From: Pseudomonas sp. GM78
GTDB lineage: Bacteria; Pseudomonadota; Gammaproteobacteria; Pseudomonadales; Pseudomonadaceae
Assembly: GCF_000282475.1 (NCBI RefSeq)
Contig: NZ_AKJF01000198.1
Span: 62,001 to 126,000 of the forward strand
Direction: 5' to 3'
Length of the DNA: 64,000 bases
The translations under genes and the position numbers were made by a program. Of this stretch, positions 46,220 through 56,846 are shown piece after piece. Under the pieces are notes generated by a model. The model saw nothing but the letters and a program-made list of their open reading frames with translations. It was not told where the DNA came from and searched no databases. The stretch's first letter is position 1. Every line of letters begins with the position of its first letter.

Positions 46220-47530
46220 TTAACCGCGTGCGGCGGCGATCTTGATCAGCTTGGCGTAGTAGAAACCGTCGTGGCCGCCTTCCTGGGCGAGCAATTGCCG
46301 GCCATGGGGCTGTTTGATCCCGGCCGCCGTGGCCAGGTCCAGTTCGCGGGCGCCCGGGGTGCGAGCGAGGAAAGCCTCGATCACTTCGGTATTCTCGGTC
46401 GGCAGCGTGGAACAGGTGGCGTAGAGCAGGATGCCGCCGACTTCCAGTGTCATCCACAGGGCGTCCAGCAGTTCGCCTTGCAGCAATGCCAGCGCGGCAA
46501 TGTCATCGGCTTGGCGAGTCAGCTTGATGTCCGGGTGACGGCGAATCACGCCGGTGGCCGAGCACGGTGCATCGAGGAGGATGCGCTGGAACGGTTTGCC
46601 GTCCCACCAGGTGGCGGTGTCGCGGCCGTCGGCGGCGATCAGTTCGGCACTCAGTTTCAGGCGTTCGAGGTTCTCGCGTACCCGCACCAGGCGCTTGGCT
46701 TCGAGGTCCACCGCGACGACGCCGGCCAGCTTGGGTTCGGCTTCGAGGATGTGGCAGGTCTTGCCACCGGGTGCACAGCAAGCGTCGAGCACGCGTTGGC
46801 CCGGCGCCAGGTCCAGCAAATCGGCAGCCAGTTGTGCCGCTTCGTCCTGCACGCTGATCCAGCCTTCGGCGAAGCCTGGCAGGCTGCGCACGTCGGCGGC
46901 TGCCTCGAGGATGATCCCGTCGCGGCTGTAAACGCATGCACTGGCGGCGATACCCGCTTCACCGAGAAGGCCAAGGTAGGCCTCGCGGCTGTGATGACGG
47001 CGGTTGACCCGCAGGATCATCGGCGGGTGCGCGTTATTCGCCGTGCAAATGGCTTCCCACTGCTCGGGCCAGAAGGCTTTGAGCGACTTTTGCAGCCAGC
47101 GCGGGTGAGCGGTACGCACGACGGGGTCGTGTTCCAGCTCGACCAGCAACGTTTCACTTTCCCGTTGCGCGCGGCGCAGTACCGCATTGAGCAAGGCCTT
47201 GGCCCAGGGCTTTTTCAGCTTGTCGGCGCAACCCACGGTTTCGCCGATCGCGGCGTGGGGCGGGACGCGGGTGTAGAGCAGTTGGTAGAGACCGACCAGC
47301 AACAGCGCTTCGACATCGGCGTCGGCCGCCTTGAACGGTTTCTGCAGCAGCTTGGCCGCCAGCGCCGACAAGCGCGGCTGCCAGCGAGCGGTGCCAAACG
47401 CCAGATCCTGAGTGAAGCCGCGATCACGGTCTTCGACCTTGTCCAGTTGCGTCGGCAGTGAACTGTTGAGCGAAGCTTTGCCGTTCAGGACAGCGGCGAG
47501 TGCCTTGGCGGCGGCCAGACGCGGGTTCAT
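46220..47530 (-). CDS. rsmB: 16S rRNA (cytosine967-C5)-methyltransferase
   Basis: A 436-residue m5C methyltransferase. The N-terminal NusB-like domain covers about residues 1-130 ([20 protein letters not shown]). The SAM site is [19 protein letters not shown], and the catalytic cysteine motif is [18 protein letters not shown]. Its start overlaps the fmt stop (ATGA), so it is coupled to fmt. Confidence 0.97.
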   Translation of the reverse strand: MNPRLAAAKALAAVLNGKASLNSSLPTQLDKVEDRDRGFTQDLAFGTARWQPRLSALAAKLLQKPFKAADADVEALLLVGLYQLLYTRVPPHAAIGETVGCADKLKKPWAKALLNAVLRRAQRESETLLVELEHDPVVRTAHPRWLQKSLKAFWPEQWEAICTANNAHPPMILRVNRRHHSREAYLGLLGEAGIAASACVYSRDGIILEAAADVRSLPGFAEGWISVQDEAAQLAADLLDLAPGQRVLDACCAPGGKTCHILEAEPKLAGVVAVDLEAKRLVRVRENLERLKLSAELIAADGRDTATWWDGKPFQRILLDAPCSATGVIRRHPDIKLTRQADDIAALALLQGELLDALWMTLEVGGILLYATCSTLPTENTEVIEAFLARTPGARELDLATAAGIKQPHGRQLLAQEGGHDGFYYAKLIKIAAARG

Positions 47531-48486
47531 TGAGCGTCCACCGCTTGACCGAGGACGGTGCCGATGGCGAATTTCTCACGACGGCTGTTGAACAGGTCGC
47601 TGAAGTTCAGCGCCTTGCCACCGGGCAATTGCAGGCGGGTCAGGCACAGGGCCTGCTGACCGCAGGCAACGATCAGCCCGTCCTTGCTGGCGCCGAGGAT
47701 TTCCCCCGGTGCGCCCTGCCCTTCGGCCAGGTTCGCCGCCAGCACTTTCAACGCTTCGCCGTTCAGCGTGCTGTGGGTGATCGGCCAAGGGTTGAAGGCG
47801 CGAACCAGACGCTCCAGCTCAACCGCTGGCCGCGACCAGTCGATGCGCGCCTCGTCTTTGTTCAATTTGTGGGCGTATGTGGCCAGGCTGTCGTCCTGCA
47901 CTTCACCTTCCAGCGTTCCGGCGGCGAGGCCGGCAATCGCCTGGATTACGGCGGGCGGACCCATTTCGGCCAGGCGGTCATGCAGGCTGCCACCGGTGTC
48001 CTGAGCGCTGATCGGCGTGACGACTTTGAGCAGCATCGGCCCGGTGTCGAGGCCGGCTTCCATGCGCATCACCGTCACGCCGCTTTCGCTGTCGCCAGCT
48101 TCGACGGCGCGCTGGATCGGCGCCGCACCGCGCCAGCGAGGCAGCAGGGAGGCGTGGCTGTTGATGCAGCCCAGGCGCGGAATATCCAGTACCACCTGCG
48201 GCAGGATCAGGCCGTAGGCAACCACCACCATCAAGTCCGGCTTCAGTGCGGCCAATTCGGCCTGGGCGTCGGCATTGCGCAAGGTCGGGGGTTGCAACAC
48301 CACGATATTGTTTTCAAGGGCCAGTTGCTTGACCGGGCTCGGCATCAGCTTTTGCCCACGCCCTGCCGGACGATCCGGCTGGGTGTAGACCGCAACGATC
48401 TCGTAAGGGCTGTCGAGCAGGGCCTTGAGGTGTTCGGCGGCGAATTCCGGGGTGCCGGCAAAGACAATGCGCAGTGGCTCAGTCAT
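47527..48486 (-). CDS. fmt: Methionyl-tRNA formyltransferase
   Basis: A 319-residue enzyme formylating initiator Met-tRNA with 10-formyl-tetrahydrofolate. Motifs are [18 protein letters not shown] at the N terminus and [20 protein letters not shown] near residue 110. It is transcribed in the same direction as def, but an apparent terminator lies between them (48521-48544). Confidence 0.98.
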   Translation of the reverse strand: MTEPLRIVFAGTPEFAAEHLKALLDSPYEIVAVYTQPDRPAGRGQKLMPSPVKQLALENNIVVLQPPTLRNADAQAELAALKPDLMVVVAYGLILPQVVLDIPRLGCINSHASLLPRWRGAAPIQRAVEAGDSESGVTVMRMEAGLDTGPMLLKVVTPISAQDTGGSLHDRLAEMGPPAVIQAIAGLAAGTLEGEVQDDSLATYAHKLNKDEARIDWSRPAVELERLVRAFNPWPITHSTLNGEALKVLAANLAEGQGAPGEILGASKDGLIVACGQQALCLTRLQLPGGKALNFSDLFNSRREKFAIGTVLGQAVDAQ

Positions 48487-48520
48487 GAAAGCTCTCGATT
48501 ACAAAGCATCTTGAAAAGAA

Positions 48521-48544
48521 AAAGGCTTGCCGCAGCAAGCCTTT
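48521..48544 (-). terminator. Terminator between def and fmt
   Basis: AAAGGCTTGC-CGCA-GCAAGCCTTT, a perfect 10-bp stem with T-rich sequence on the minus strand, 12 bases past the def stop and 35 bases before fmt. It would reduce readthrough from def into fmt-rsmB-trkA. Confidence 0.8.
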
Positions 48545-48555
48545 GAAGAGGGGCA

Positions 48556-49062
48556 TCAAGCGTTCTGGCGGTGAAGTTTTTCCAGTTTCTTCTTGATACG
48601 GTCGCGTTTGAGCGTGGACAGGTAGTCGACGAACAATTTGCCGTTGAGGTGGTCGCATTCGTGCTGGATGCAAACGGCGAGCAGGCCTTCGGCGATCAGT
48701 TCGTAAGGCTGGCCATCGCGGTCCAGGGCCTTGACCTTGACCTTCTGCGGGCGATCGACGTTTTCGTAGAAACCCGGCACCGAGAGGCAGCCTTCCTGGT
48801 ATTGCTCCATCTCGTCGGTCAGGGGCTCGAACTCGGGGTTGATGAACACCCGCGGTTCGGTGCGGTCTTCGGAGAGGTCCATCACGACGATACGTTTGTG
48901 CACGTTGACCTGGGTCGCGGCGAGGCCGATGCCTGGCGCTTCATACATTGTTTCAAACATATCATCGACCAGCTGACGCACTTCGTCGTCCACTACGGTC
49001 ACTGTCTTGGCGATCGTACGCAGGCGAGGGTCAGGGAATTCGAGGATGTTTAAAATGGCCAT
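48556..49062 (-). CDS. def: Peptide deformylase
   Basis: A 168-residue metal hydrolase removing the N-formyl group from new proteins. All three motifs are present: GIGLAATQV (residues 46-54), EGCLSVPG with the metal-ligand Cys, and QHECDHLNG with both metal His residues and the catalytic Glu. It is divergent from the LysM gene. Confidence 0.98.
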   Translation of the reverse strand: MAILNILEFPDPRLRTIAKTVTVVDDEVRQLVDDMFETMYEAPGIGLAATQVNVHKRIVVMDLSEDRTEPRVFINPEFEPLTDEMEQYQEGCLSVPGFYENVDRPQKVKVKALDRDGQPYELIAEGLLAVCIQHECDHLNGKLFVDYLSTLKRDRIKKKLEKLHRQNA

Positions 49063-49237
49063 AAGCTCTGATTACTGCACGTGTGAAGTAAAGTCGGGTC
49101 GATGGCCTGGGCGCTCCGAAGAAGATGCAGGCTACCGTTGTAAAACGTAGCTCCCTTCTTTTCATAAGCAAGCCGGGAGCGAGCCACCGAGGGCTCTGGC
49201 GTTTCACGCGAATGCACATAATAAAGGGATTCATCGC

Positions 49238-50263
49238 ATGAGGAAATCACTACTCGCCTTGCTGCTTCTGGCCTCGGCTGGTTTTGCGCACGCGCAAGTG
49301 CAGCTTCGGGAGGGTTTTCCACAGCAGTACACCGTGGCAACGGGCGACACACTCTGGGACATATCGGGAAAATACCTGCGTGACCCGTGGCAGTGGCCGC
49401 AACTCTGGCAGGCCAATCCACAGGTTGAAAATCCCGATCTCATCTACCCCGGCGACACGCTATCGCTGGTCTACGTCAACGGCCAGCCGCGCCTGACCCT
49501 CAATCGCGGCGCCTCACGCGGCACCATCAAACTTTCACCCCGGGTGCGCAGCAATCCGGTGGCCGACGCCATCCCGAGCATCCCGCTGAAAGCGATCAAC
49601 AGTTTTTTGTTGAGCAACCGCATCGTCGACAAGGCCGAGGAGTTCGACAAGGCGCCTTATATCGTTGCCGGTGATGCCGAGCGCGTACTCAGCGGCACCG
49701 GCGACCGCATCTTCGCCCGCGGCCACTTCGACCCGGCCCAGCCGGTGTACGGCATCTTCCGCCAGGGCAAGGTCTACACCGATCCGCAGACCCAGGAGTT
49801 CCTGGGCATCAACGCCGATGACATTGGCGGTGGCGAGATCGTCGCCACCGAAGGCGACGTAGCGACCCTGGCGCTGCAACGCACGACCCAGGAGGTGCGC
49901 CTCGGCGACCGCCTGTTCAGCGGCGAGGAACACTCGATCAATTCGACCTTCATGCCCAGCGCACCCGGCACCCAGGTCAACGGCCTGATTATCGATGTGC
50001 CGCGCGGGGTCACGCAGATCGGTGCGCTGGACGTGGTCACCTTGAACAAGGGGCAACGCGACGGCGTGGCCGAAGGAAATGTCCTGGCGGTGATGAAAAC
50101 CGGCGAAACCGTGCGCGACCGGATCACCGGCCAGCCCTTGAAAATTCCGGATGAACGCGCCGGCCTGCTGATGGTTTTTCGCACCTACGACAAGCTCAGC
50201 TATGGGTTGGTGCTCAATGCCTCACGTTCTTTGGCCGTGCTGGACAAGGTGCAGAATCCTTAG
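49238..50263 (+). CDS. Secreted LysM-domain protein
   Basis: A 341-residue exported protein with a clear signal peptide (MRKSLLALLLLASAGFAHAQ) and a LysM peptidoglycan-binding domain at about residues 30-80 (YTVATGDTLWDISGKYLRDP, then PDLIYPGDTLSLVYV). The remaining 250 residues have no catalytic motif that I recognise. The position between def and dprA matches the P. aeruginosa layout. It is probably a periplasmic cell-wall-binding structural protein. Confidence 0.9.
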   Translation: MRKSLLALLLLASAGFAHAQVQLREGFPQQYTVATGDTLWDISGKYLRDPWQWPQLWQANPQVENPDLIYPGDTLSLVYVNGQPRLTLNRGASRGTIKLSPRVRSNPVADAIPSIPLKAINSFLLSNRIVDKAEEFDKAPYIVAGDAERVLSGTGDRIFARGHFDPAQPVYGIFRQGKVYTDPQTQEFLGINADDIGGGEIVATEGDVATLALQRTTQEVRLGDRLFSGEEHSINSTFMPSAPGTQVNGLIIDVPRGVTQIGALDVVTLNKGQRDGVAEGNVLAVMKTGETVRDRITGQPLKIPDERAGLLMVFRTYDKLSYGLVLNASRSLAVLDKVQNP

Positions 50264-50343
50264 CTCACTTCACAAGTTACCAACAGAGTTATCCACAGCT
50301 TATTCCCGTTTCGATGGGTGCTCATAACGATCAAGGATGATCC

Positions 50344-51450
50344 ATGTCGATACCAGCTTTTACATCGCTTTCCCCTGCGGAACTGGAAGCGCGCCTACGT
50401 CTGCACCGCCTGCCGGAACTTGGCCCGGCGCGTTTCAGGAAATTGCTGGAAGCCTTCGGTTCGGCGTCCAAGGCCATCAGCGCACCGGCCAGTGCATGGC
50501 GAGCGTTGGGCTTGCCGCAGGTGTGTGGGGAGGCCAGGCGCGCCCCTGAAGTTCGTGACGGTGCCAGCCACGCATTGGCCTGGATAGAGCGCCAGGACCA
50601 GCATTTACTGATGTGGGACCAGCCCGACTACCCGGCACTGCTGGCGCAAATCAGCGACGCGCCGCCGTTGCTGTTCGTGGCGGGCGACCCGCAGATCCTG
50701 GAAAAACCGCAATTGGCGATGGTCGGCAGCCGTCGTGCTTCTCGGCCAGGCATGGACACCGCCGCCGCGTTTTCCCGCAGCCTGGCCGGTGCCGGGTTCG
50801 TCATCACCAGCGGTCTGGCCCTGGGAATCGATGCCGCCGCGCATCAGGCGGCGCTAGATGTCGGCGGGCGAACGGTGGGGGTACTTGGCACGGGGCTTGA
50901 AAACTTTTATCCACAGCGCAATCGGCGGCTGGCGGACGCCATGATCGCGTCGGGCAGCGCGGTGCTCTCGGAGTTTCCGCTGGACGCCGCTCCTAGCGCC
51001 GCCAACTTTCCCCGACGCAACCGGATCATCAGCGGATTGTCCCTGGGCGTGCTGGTGGTCGAAGCCAGCGTTGCCAGTGGTTCGTTGATCACGGCCAGGC
51101 TGGCGGCGGAACAGGGGCGCGAGGTGTATGCGATTCCAGGGTCGATTCATCATCCTGGCGCTCGCGGTTGCCATCAGTTGATCCGCGACGGCGCCGTGCT
51201 GGTGGAAACCATCGAGCATATCCTCGAAGCCCTGCGTGGCTGGCAGCAGCTGCCGTTTTCCACAGAAACACCCGCGGCTGCAACGAGTCATCCGCTGCTG
51301 AAGCTGCTCCATGCCAGCCCCCACACCAGTGAAGCGCTGGCCGATGCCAGCGGTTGGACCTTGCCCAAGGTCCTGGCGACGTTGACGGAGCTGGAAATGG
51401 ACGGCCGCGCTGTCTGCGAAAACGGGCGCTGGTTTGCGCGGGTAAGCTAG
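50344..51450 (+). CDS. dprA: DNA-processing protein DprA (Smf)
   Basis: A 368-residue protein that binds incoming single-stranded DNA and loads RecA in transformation. The Rossmann-like core starts LAMVGSRRASRPGMDTAAAF and continues VITSGLALGIDAAAHQAAL, and a C-terminal winged-helix DML1-like domain is present (LLKLLHASPHTSEALADASG). Perfect DnaA boxes lie just upstream (50289) and inside the gene (50907). Its role here may be recombination rather than natural competence. Confidence 0.95.
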   Translation: MSIPAFTSLSPAELEARLRLHRLPELGPARFRKLLEAFGSASKAISAPASAWRALGLPQVCGEARRAPEVRDGASHALAWIERQDQHLLMWDQPDYPALLAQISDAPPLLFVAGDPQILEKPQLAMVGSRRASRPGMDTAAAFSRSLAGAGFVITSGLALGIDAAAHQAALDVGGRTVGVLGTGLENFYPQRNRRLADAMIASGSAVLSEFPLDAAPSAANFPRRNRIISGLSLGVLVVEASVASGSLITARLAAEQGREVYAIPGSIHHPGARGCHQLIRDGAVLVETIEHILEALRGWQQLPFSTETPAAATSHPLLKLLHASPHTSEALADASGWTLPKVLATLTELEMDGRAVCENGRWFARVS

Positions 51451-51504
51451 GTTTTACAAGGAAGAAAGGTAAACTGCGCAGAGCCTTATTCTGGAGAGTT
51501 TTTC

Positions 51505-52062
51505 ATGGTCAACAGTTGGCGTGTGCAGCAAGCCGCACGAGCAATTCGCGCAGGGGCGGTGATTGCCTACCCAACCGAAGCAGTCTGGGGCCTGGGTTGC
51601 GACCCGTGGGATGAAGAGGCAGTGGATCGTTTGCTGCTGATCAAGGGTCGGTCCGTGGACAAGGGCCTGATCCTGGTGGCCGACAATATCCGCCAGTTCG
51701 ACTTCCTCTTCGAAGACTTCCCCGAGCTGTGGATGGACCGCATGGCCAGTACCTGGCCGGGGCCGAACACCTGGCTGGTGCCGCATCAGAACATGTTGCC
51801 GGAGTGGATTACCGGCGTGCATGAAACGGTGGCGTTGCGGGTCAGCGATCACCCGCAGGTACGGGATTTGTGCGCACTGGTCGGGCCGCTGGTGTCGACC
51901 TCCGCCAACCCTCAGGGCCGGCCGGCGGCGCGCACGCGGATTCGCGTGGAGCAGTATTTCCGGGGTCAGGTTGATCTGGTGTTGGGTGGGAACCTGGGTG
52001 GGCGCAAGAACCCGAGTGTTATTCGGGATCTGGCGACCGGGCATGTTGTGCGCCCGGACTGA
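51505..52062 (+). CDS. tsaC: Threonylcarbamoyl-AMP synthase
   Basis: A 185-residue SUA5/YrdC/YciO enzyme forming threonylcarbamoyl-AMP for the t6A37 tRNA modification. The substrate-binding motif [19 protein letters not shown] and [19 protein letters not shown] are at the N-terminal half, and [16 protein letters not shown] near residue 130. It lies 54 bases after dprA, as in other gammaproteobacteria. Confidence 0.97.
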   Translation: MVNSWRVQQAARAIRAGAVIAYPTEAVWGLGCDPWDEEAVDRLLLIKGRSVDKGLILVADNIRQFDFLFEDFPELWMDRMASTWPGPNTWLVPHQNMLPEWITGVHETVALRVSDHPQVRDLCALVGPLVSTSANPQGRPAARTRIRVEQYFRGQVDLVLGGNLGGRKNPSVIRDLATGHVVRPD

Positions 52063-52078
52063 TACCGCGTCGTCCCCA

Positions 52079-52160
52079 ATCGCTGGCAAGCCAGCTCCCA
52101 CAGGGTTTTGGTCGTTCACATTATTTGTATACGACGCGGGAGCTGGCTTGCCAGCGAAGG
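52079..52160. repeat. REPIN-like inverted REP doublet
   Basis: The arms CGCTGGCAAGCCAGCTCCCA and GGGAGCTGGCTTGCCAGCG fill the gap between convergent tsaC and the quinone reductase gene. They may double as a transcription barrier. Confidence 0.87.
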
Positions 52161-52165
52161 CGTCC

Positions 52166-53143
52166 TCAAGGCAACAAAATCACCGACCCGGTCGTACGCC
52201 GCGCCGACAACTCGGTCTGCGCCTTCGCTGCGTCAGCCAGTGGATAACGCTGGCTGATGTCCACGGTCAGCTTGCCGCTGATGATCATCTCGAACAACTC
52301 ATCGGCCATGCGCTGCAGGTTCTCGGCGTTGTTGGCGTAGGTCGCCAGCGTCGGCCGGGTGACGTACAGCGAGCCTTTACCCGCCAGAATCCCCAGGTTC
52401 ACCCCGTCCACCGCCCCGGATGCATTGCCGAAGCTCACAACCAGCCCACGGGGGGCCGCGCAGTCGAGAGAAGTCAGCCAGGTGTCCTTGCCGACGCCGT
52501 CGTACACCACCGGGACTTTTTTGCCGTCGGTCAATTCCAGTACGCGCTGTGCGACGTTTTCATGGCTGTAGTCGATGGTCGCCCAGGCACCATTGGCCTT
52601 GGCCAGTGCGGCTTTCTGCGCCGAGCTCACGGTGCCGATCAACTTCACGCCCAAGGCCCTGGCCCATTGGCAGGCCAGGGAACCGACACCACCGGCAGCG
52701 GCGTGGAACAGGATGGTTTCGCCACCCTTGAGTTCATAGGTCTGGCGCAGCAGATATTGCACGGTCAGGCCCTTGAGCATCACCCCGGCGGCCTGTTCGA
52801 AACTGATGGCGTCCGGAAGGTGCACCAGGTTGGCCTCGGGCAAGACGTGAGCCTCGCTGTAGGCACCCAACGGGCCGCTGCCGTATGCCACGCGATCGCC
52901 GACCTTGAACCGGGTCACTTCGCTGCCAACGGCCTCGACCACGCCCGCGCCTTCCGAACCGACACCCGATGGCAGGGACGGTGGCGGATAGAGGCCGCTG
53001 CGGTAATAGGTGTCGATGAAGTTCAGGCCGATGGCCTTGTTGGTCACGCGGACCTGCTGCGGGCCGGGTTCGGCGGGCTGGTAATCCACATACTCGAGCA
53101 CTTCGGGACCACCATGGGCACGGAACTGGATACGCTTTGCCAC
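52166..53143 (-). CDS. qor: NADPH:quinone reductase
   Basis: A 325-residue medium-chain, zinc-free alcohol-dehydrogenase-like enzyme. The N terminus AKRIQFRAHGGPEVLEYVDY and the NADPH motif HAAAGGVGSLACQWARALG are typical of Qor. The GTG at 53143 is preferred because AGGAG is seven bases upstream; the first GTG (53149) directly follows it. It reduces quinones by one electron, using NADPH. Confidence 0.94.
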   Translation of the reverse strand: MAKRIQFRAHGGPEVLEYVDYQPAEPGPQQVRVTNKAIGLNFIDTYYRSGLYPPPSLPSGVGSEGAGVVEAVGSEVTRFKVGDRVAYGSGPLGAYSEAHVLPEANLVHLPDAISFEQAAGVMLKGLTVQYLLRQTYELKGGETILFHAAAGGVGSLACQWARALGVKLIGTVSSAQKAALAKANGAWATIDYSHENVAQRVLELTDGKKVPVVYDGVGKDTWLTSLDCAAPRGLVVSFGNASGAVDGVNLGILAGKGSLYVTRPTLATYANNAENLQRMADELFEMIISGKLTVDISQRYPLADAAKAQTELSARRTTGSVILLP

Positions 53144-53281
53144 CTGCACTCTCCTGAGATCGTTTTACCAAGCGCCCTATCGGACTCCTAAGCGTGATCT
53201 GCGTCAACTGCGACGAGCGCTTCGGCGGTGGTATGCTACGCGCCCATTTGCGCCAGCCCGCTCCAATGGAGCGTCGCGTAG

Positions 53282-54220
<939 letters not shown>

Positions 54221-54233
54221 ACGAGGAATCCAG

Positions 54234-55055
54234 ATGGACCGTTACGTCGTATTCGGTAACCCGATTGGCCACAGCAAATCGCCGTTGATTCATCGTCTGT
54301 TCGCCGAGCAGACCGGGCAGAAACTCGACTACAGCACTTCGCTGGCGCCGCTCGATGATTTTTCCGGCTGTGCCCGGGCGTTTTTCCTCGAAGGCCGTGG
54401 CGCGAATGTGACGGTACCGTTCAAGGAAGACGCTTATCGCCTGGCCGACAGCCTGACGGCGCGGGCGCAACGGGCCGGTGCGGTCAATACCCTGAGCAAA
54501 CTGGACGATGGCAGCCTGCTGGGCGATAACACCGACGGTGCGGGTCTGGTGCGGGACCTGACGGTCAATGCCGGTTTCAGCCTCAAGGGCAAGCGCATCC
54601 TGCTGCTCGGTGCCGGCGGCGCAGTGCGCGGTGCGCTGGAACCGTTGTTGGCAGAGCAGCCGGCGTCGGTGGTCATTGCCAACCGTACGGTGGACAAGGC
54701 CGAGTTGCTGGCCGAACTGTTCTGCGACCTGGGCCCGGTATCGGCCAGTGGTTATGACTGGCTGCAAGAGTCGGTAGACCTGATCATCAACGCCACGTCC
54801 GCGAGCCTGTCAGGCGATGTCCCGCCGATTGCCAGCAGCCTGATCGAACCGGGCAAGACCCTTTGCTACGACATGATGTACGGCAAGGAGCCGACCTCGT
54901 TTTGCCGTTGGGCCAGCGAACATGGCGCGGCGGTGTCGATGGATGGGCTGGGGATGTTGGCCGAGCAGGCGGCGGAAGCCTTCTTCCTGTGGCGCGGAGT
55001 GCGCCCGGATACGGCGCCGGTGCTGGCCGAGCTTCGTCGACAACTGGCCCTTTAA
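54234..55055 (+). CDS. aroE: Shikimate dehydrogenase
   Basis: A 273-residue NADP-dependent enzyme reducing 3-dehydroshikimate in the aromatic pathway. The substrate site is [18 protein letters not shown], with [16 protein letters not shown] holding the catalytic Lys, and the NADP motif is [18 protein letters not shown] long perfect inverted repeat follows the gene. Confidence 0.98.
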   Translation: MDRYVVFGNPIGHSKSPLIHRLFAEQTGQKLDYSTSLAPLDDFSGCARAFFLEGRGANVTVPFKEDAYRLADSLTARAQRAGAVNTLSKLDDGSLLGDNTDGAGLVRDLTVNAGFSLKGKRILLLGAGGAVRGALEPLLAEQPASVVIANRTVDKAELLAELFCDLGPVSASGYDWLQESVDLIINATSASLSGDVPPIASSLIEPGKTLCYDMMYGKEPTSFCRWASEHGAAVSMDGLGMLAEQAAEAFFLWRGVRPDTAPVLAELRRQLAL

Positions 55056-55060
55056 AATCA

Positions 55061-55136
55061 AAAGATCGCAGCCTTCGGCAGCTCCTACAGGGTGAGCGCA
55101 ATCCCCATGTAGGAGCTGCCGAAGGCTGCGATCTTT
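55061..55136. repeat. 29-bp perfect inverted repeat filling the aroE-SulP gap
   Basis: Arms at 55061-55089 and 55108-55136 are exact reverse complements (AAAGATCGCAGCCTTCGGCA... outward) around an 18-base loop. The element occupies nearly the whole 81-bp gap between convergent genes, with T runs on each side. It is another Pseudomonas repeat class and probably a bidirectional terminator. Confidence 0.9.
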
Positions 55137-56705
55137 TTAATCCTCAAACCGGATCGGGCATTTCTCTGCCCCTTCCAGCTTCCTCAATTCATCCACCACC
55201 TGCGGCCGTGCCCGGCGCAGGGTCAGGCTGCGGTCCTGGCGCAGCAGCCGCCGCGCTTCCTGATGCAGCATCTCAACCCCCGAATAGTCGATGAAGTTGA
55301 TTTGCTGCGCCTCGATCACCACCCGAGCACCGTGCATTCGTTGCAGGCGAACCTGCAGGTAATGGCTGGCGCCGAAAAAGATCGAGCCGCCGACCCGCAG
55401 AATGTCTTCATCGCCGTCGCGTAAATGCTGCACGCGGGGTTGCGAGGTGCGCTTGAGGTAAAAGAACAGCGACGCCAGCACCCCGGCGTAGATCGCCGTC
55501 TGCAGTTCCAGCAGCAGCGTGGCGATGCAGGTCAGGCCCATGACCACGAACTCGGCGCGGCTGACCCGCAACAGCGCACGAATGCCACGATGATCCACCA
55601 GGCCCCAGGCGATCAGCAAAATGCTGCCGGCCATGGCCGGGATGGGGATATGTGCGATCAGGCTGGCGCCGAAGATTGCGAACAACGCCACCCATAAGGC
55701 CGAAAAGACGCCGGCCAATGGCGAACACGCCCCCGCTTCGTAGCTTAGGCCTGAGCGGGTGAAGGAGCCGGCCGAGAGTGATCCGGAGAAAAACGCGCCG
55801 ACGATGTTGGACAAGCCTTGGGCGCGGACTTCCTGATTGGCGTCGAGCAACTGCTGCGAGCGCGCCGACAGCGAACGGGCAATCGACAGACTGGTGACCA
55901 GCCCGAGCATGCCGACCGCCACGGCACTGGGCAGCAGGCGCAGGATCAGGTCGAGGTCCAGTGGCAGCGGACTCAAGGGCGGCAACTTGCCGATAAAGGC
56001 GCTCACCAGTTTTACGTGACCGAACATCGAGGGCCACAGCCAGACCAGCAGCGCACCCAACACCAGCGTAATCAACAGCGTCGGCCAGCGCGGCAAGCAC
56101 AACTTGAGGATCACGCCGACCACGACGGTGGCCAAGCCGAGCATGAGCGAAGGCTTATCCACTTCACCCAGGTGTCTGGTCAATGTGATGAAACTGTCCA
56201 GTGCGGTGGCCTGGCTGGGCAGGTCGAGCCCCAGCAGGTTGGGCAACTGGCCGACGGCAATCACCACCGCCGCGCCGAGGGTGAAGCCAAGCACCACTGA
56301 ATGAGAGACGAAATTGACCAGCGCACCAAAACGCAGCAACCCCAGCAGCCACTGGAAAATCCCGGCCAGGAGGGTCAGCAAAAGGATCACGGTGACGTAG
56401 TCCTGCGTCGCCGGAACGGCGAGGGGACTGACGCTGGCGTACAGGACGATGGAAATGGCCGCCGTCGGACCGCAGATCAAATGCCACGACGAACCCCACA
56501 GACAAGCGATCAACACCGGGATGATCGCCGCATACAAGCCGTATTCCGGTGGAAGGCCGGCAATCAGTGCGTAAGCGATGGATTGCGGCAACGCGAGAAT
56601 CGCGCCACTGAGGCCGACGATCAGGTCACGACCGACGCTGGCGCGGGTTTGCCGGGGCAACCATGTGAGGAATGGGAAGAGTGAATGGCGGCTGGGAAGG
56701 GCCAT
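55137..56705 (-). CDS. SulP-family anion transporter
   Basis: A 522-residue membrane transporter with about 11-12 hydrophobic segments (LPQSIAYALIAGLPPEYGLY is the SulP signature) and a C-terminal STAS domain (INFIDYSGVEMLHQEARRLL). SulP proteins carry sulfate, bicarbonate or other anions. The start at ATG 56705 has GAGAGGA just upstream. It sits beside a choline-sulfatase locus, so sulfate or a sulfate ester is a likely substrate, but this is inference. Confidence 0.92.
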   Translation of the reverse strand: MALPSRHSLFPFLTWLPRQTRASVGRDLIVGLSGAILALPQSIAYALIAGLPPEYGLYAAIIPVLIACLWGSSWHLICGPTAAISIVLYASVSPLAVPATQDYVTVILLLTLLAGIFQWLLGLLRFGALVNFVSHSVVLGFTLGAAVVIAVGQLPNLLGLDLPSQATALDSFITLTRHLGEVDKPSLMLGLATVVVGVILKLCLPRWPTLLITLVLGALLVWLWPSMFGHVKLVSAFIGKLPPLSPLPLDLDLILRLLPSAVAVGMLGLVTSLSIARSLSARSQQLLDANQEVRAQGLSNIVGAFFSGSLSAGSFTRSGLSYEAGACSPLAGVFSALWVALFAIFGASLIAHIPIPAMAGSILLIAWGLVDHRGIRALLRVSRAEFVVMGLTCIATLLLELQTAIYAGVLASLFFYLKRTSQPRVQHLRDGDEDILRVGGSIFFGASHYLQVRLQRMHGARVVIEAQQINFIDYSGVEMLHQEARRLLRQDRSLTLRRARPQVVDELRKLEGAEKCPIRFED

Positions 56706-56753
56706 GGGTCCTCTCGGGTTGGGTGTTTGCGCAAGAGTATCAGCACCAGACAT

Positions 56754-56843
56754 TGTGGGAGCGAGCCTGCTCGCGATTGGGGTGTGTCAGCCGATACAAA
56801 TGTCGGATCTGATGGCCTCATCGCGAGCAGGCTCGCTCCCACA
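56754..56843. repeat. REPIN with perfect 24-bp arms
   Basis: TGTGGGAGCGAGCCTGCTCG... (56754-56777) and its exact complement (56820-56843) surround a 42-base spacer between choX and the SulP gene. The close end of the repeat to the choX stop may help define the transcript 3' end. Confidence 0.92.
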
Positions 56844-56846
56844 GTT

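Noticed and set aside
51821-53191. 456-codon frame running across tsaC, the REP doublet and qor
   Set aside because: It crosses two well-supported genes in other frames and an intergenic repeat.
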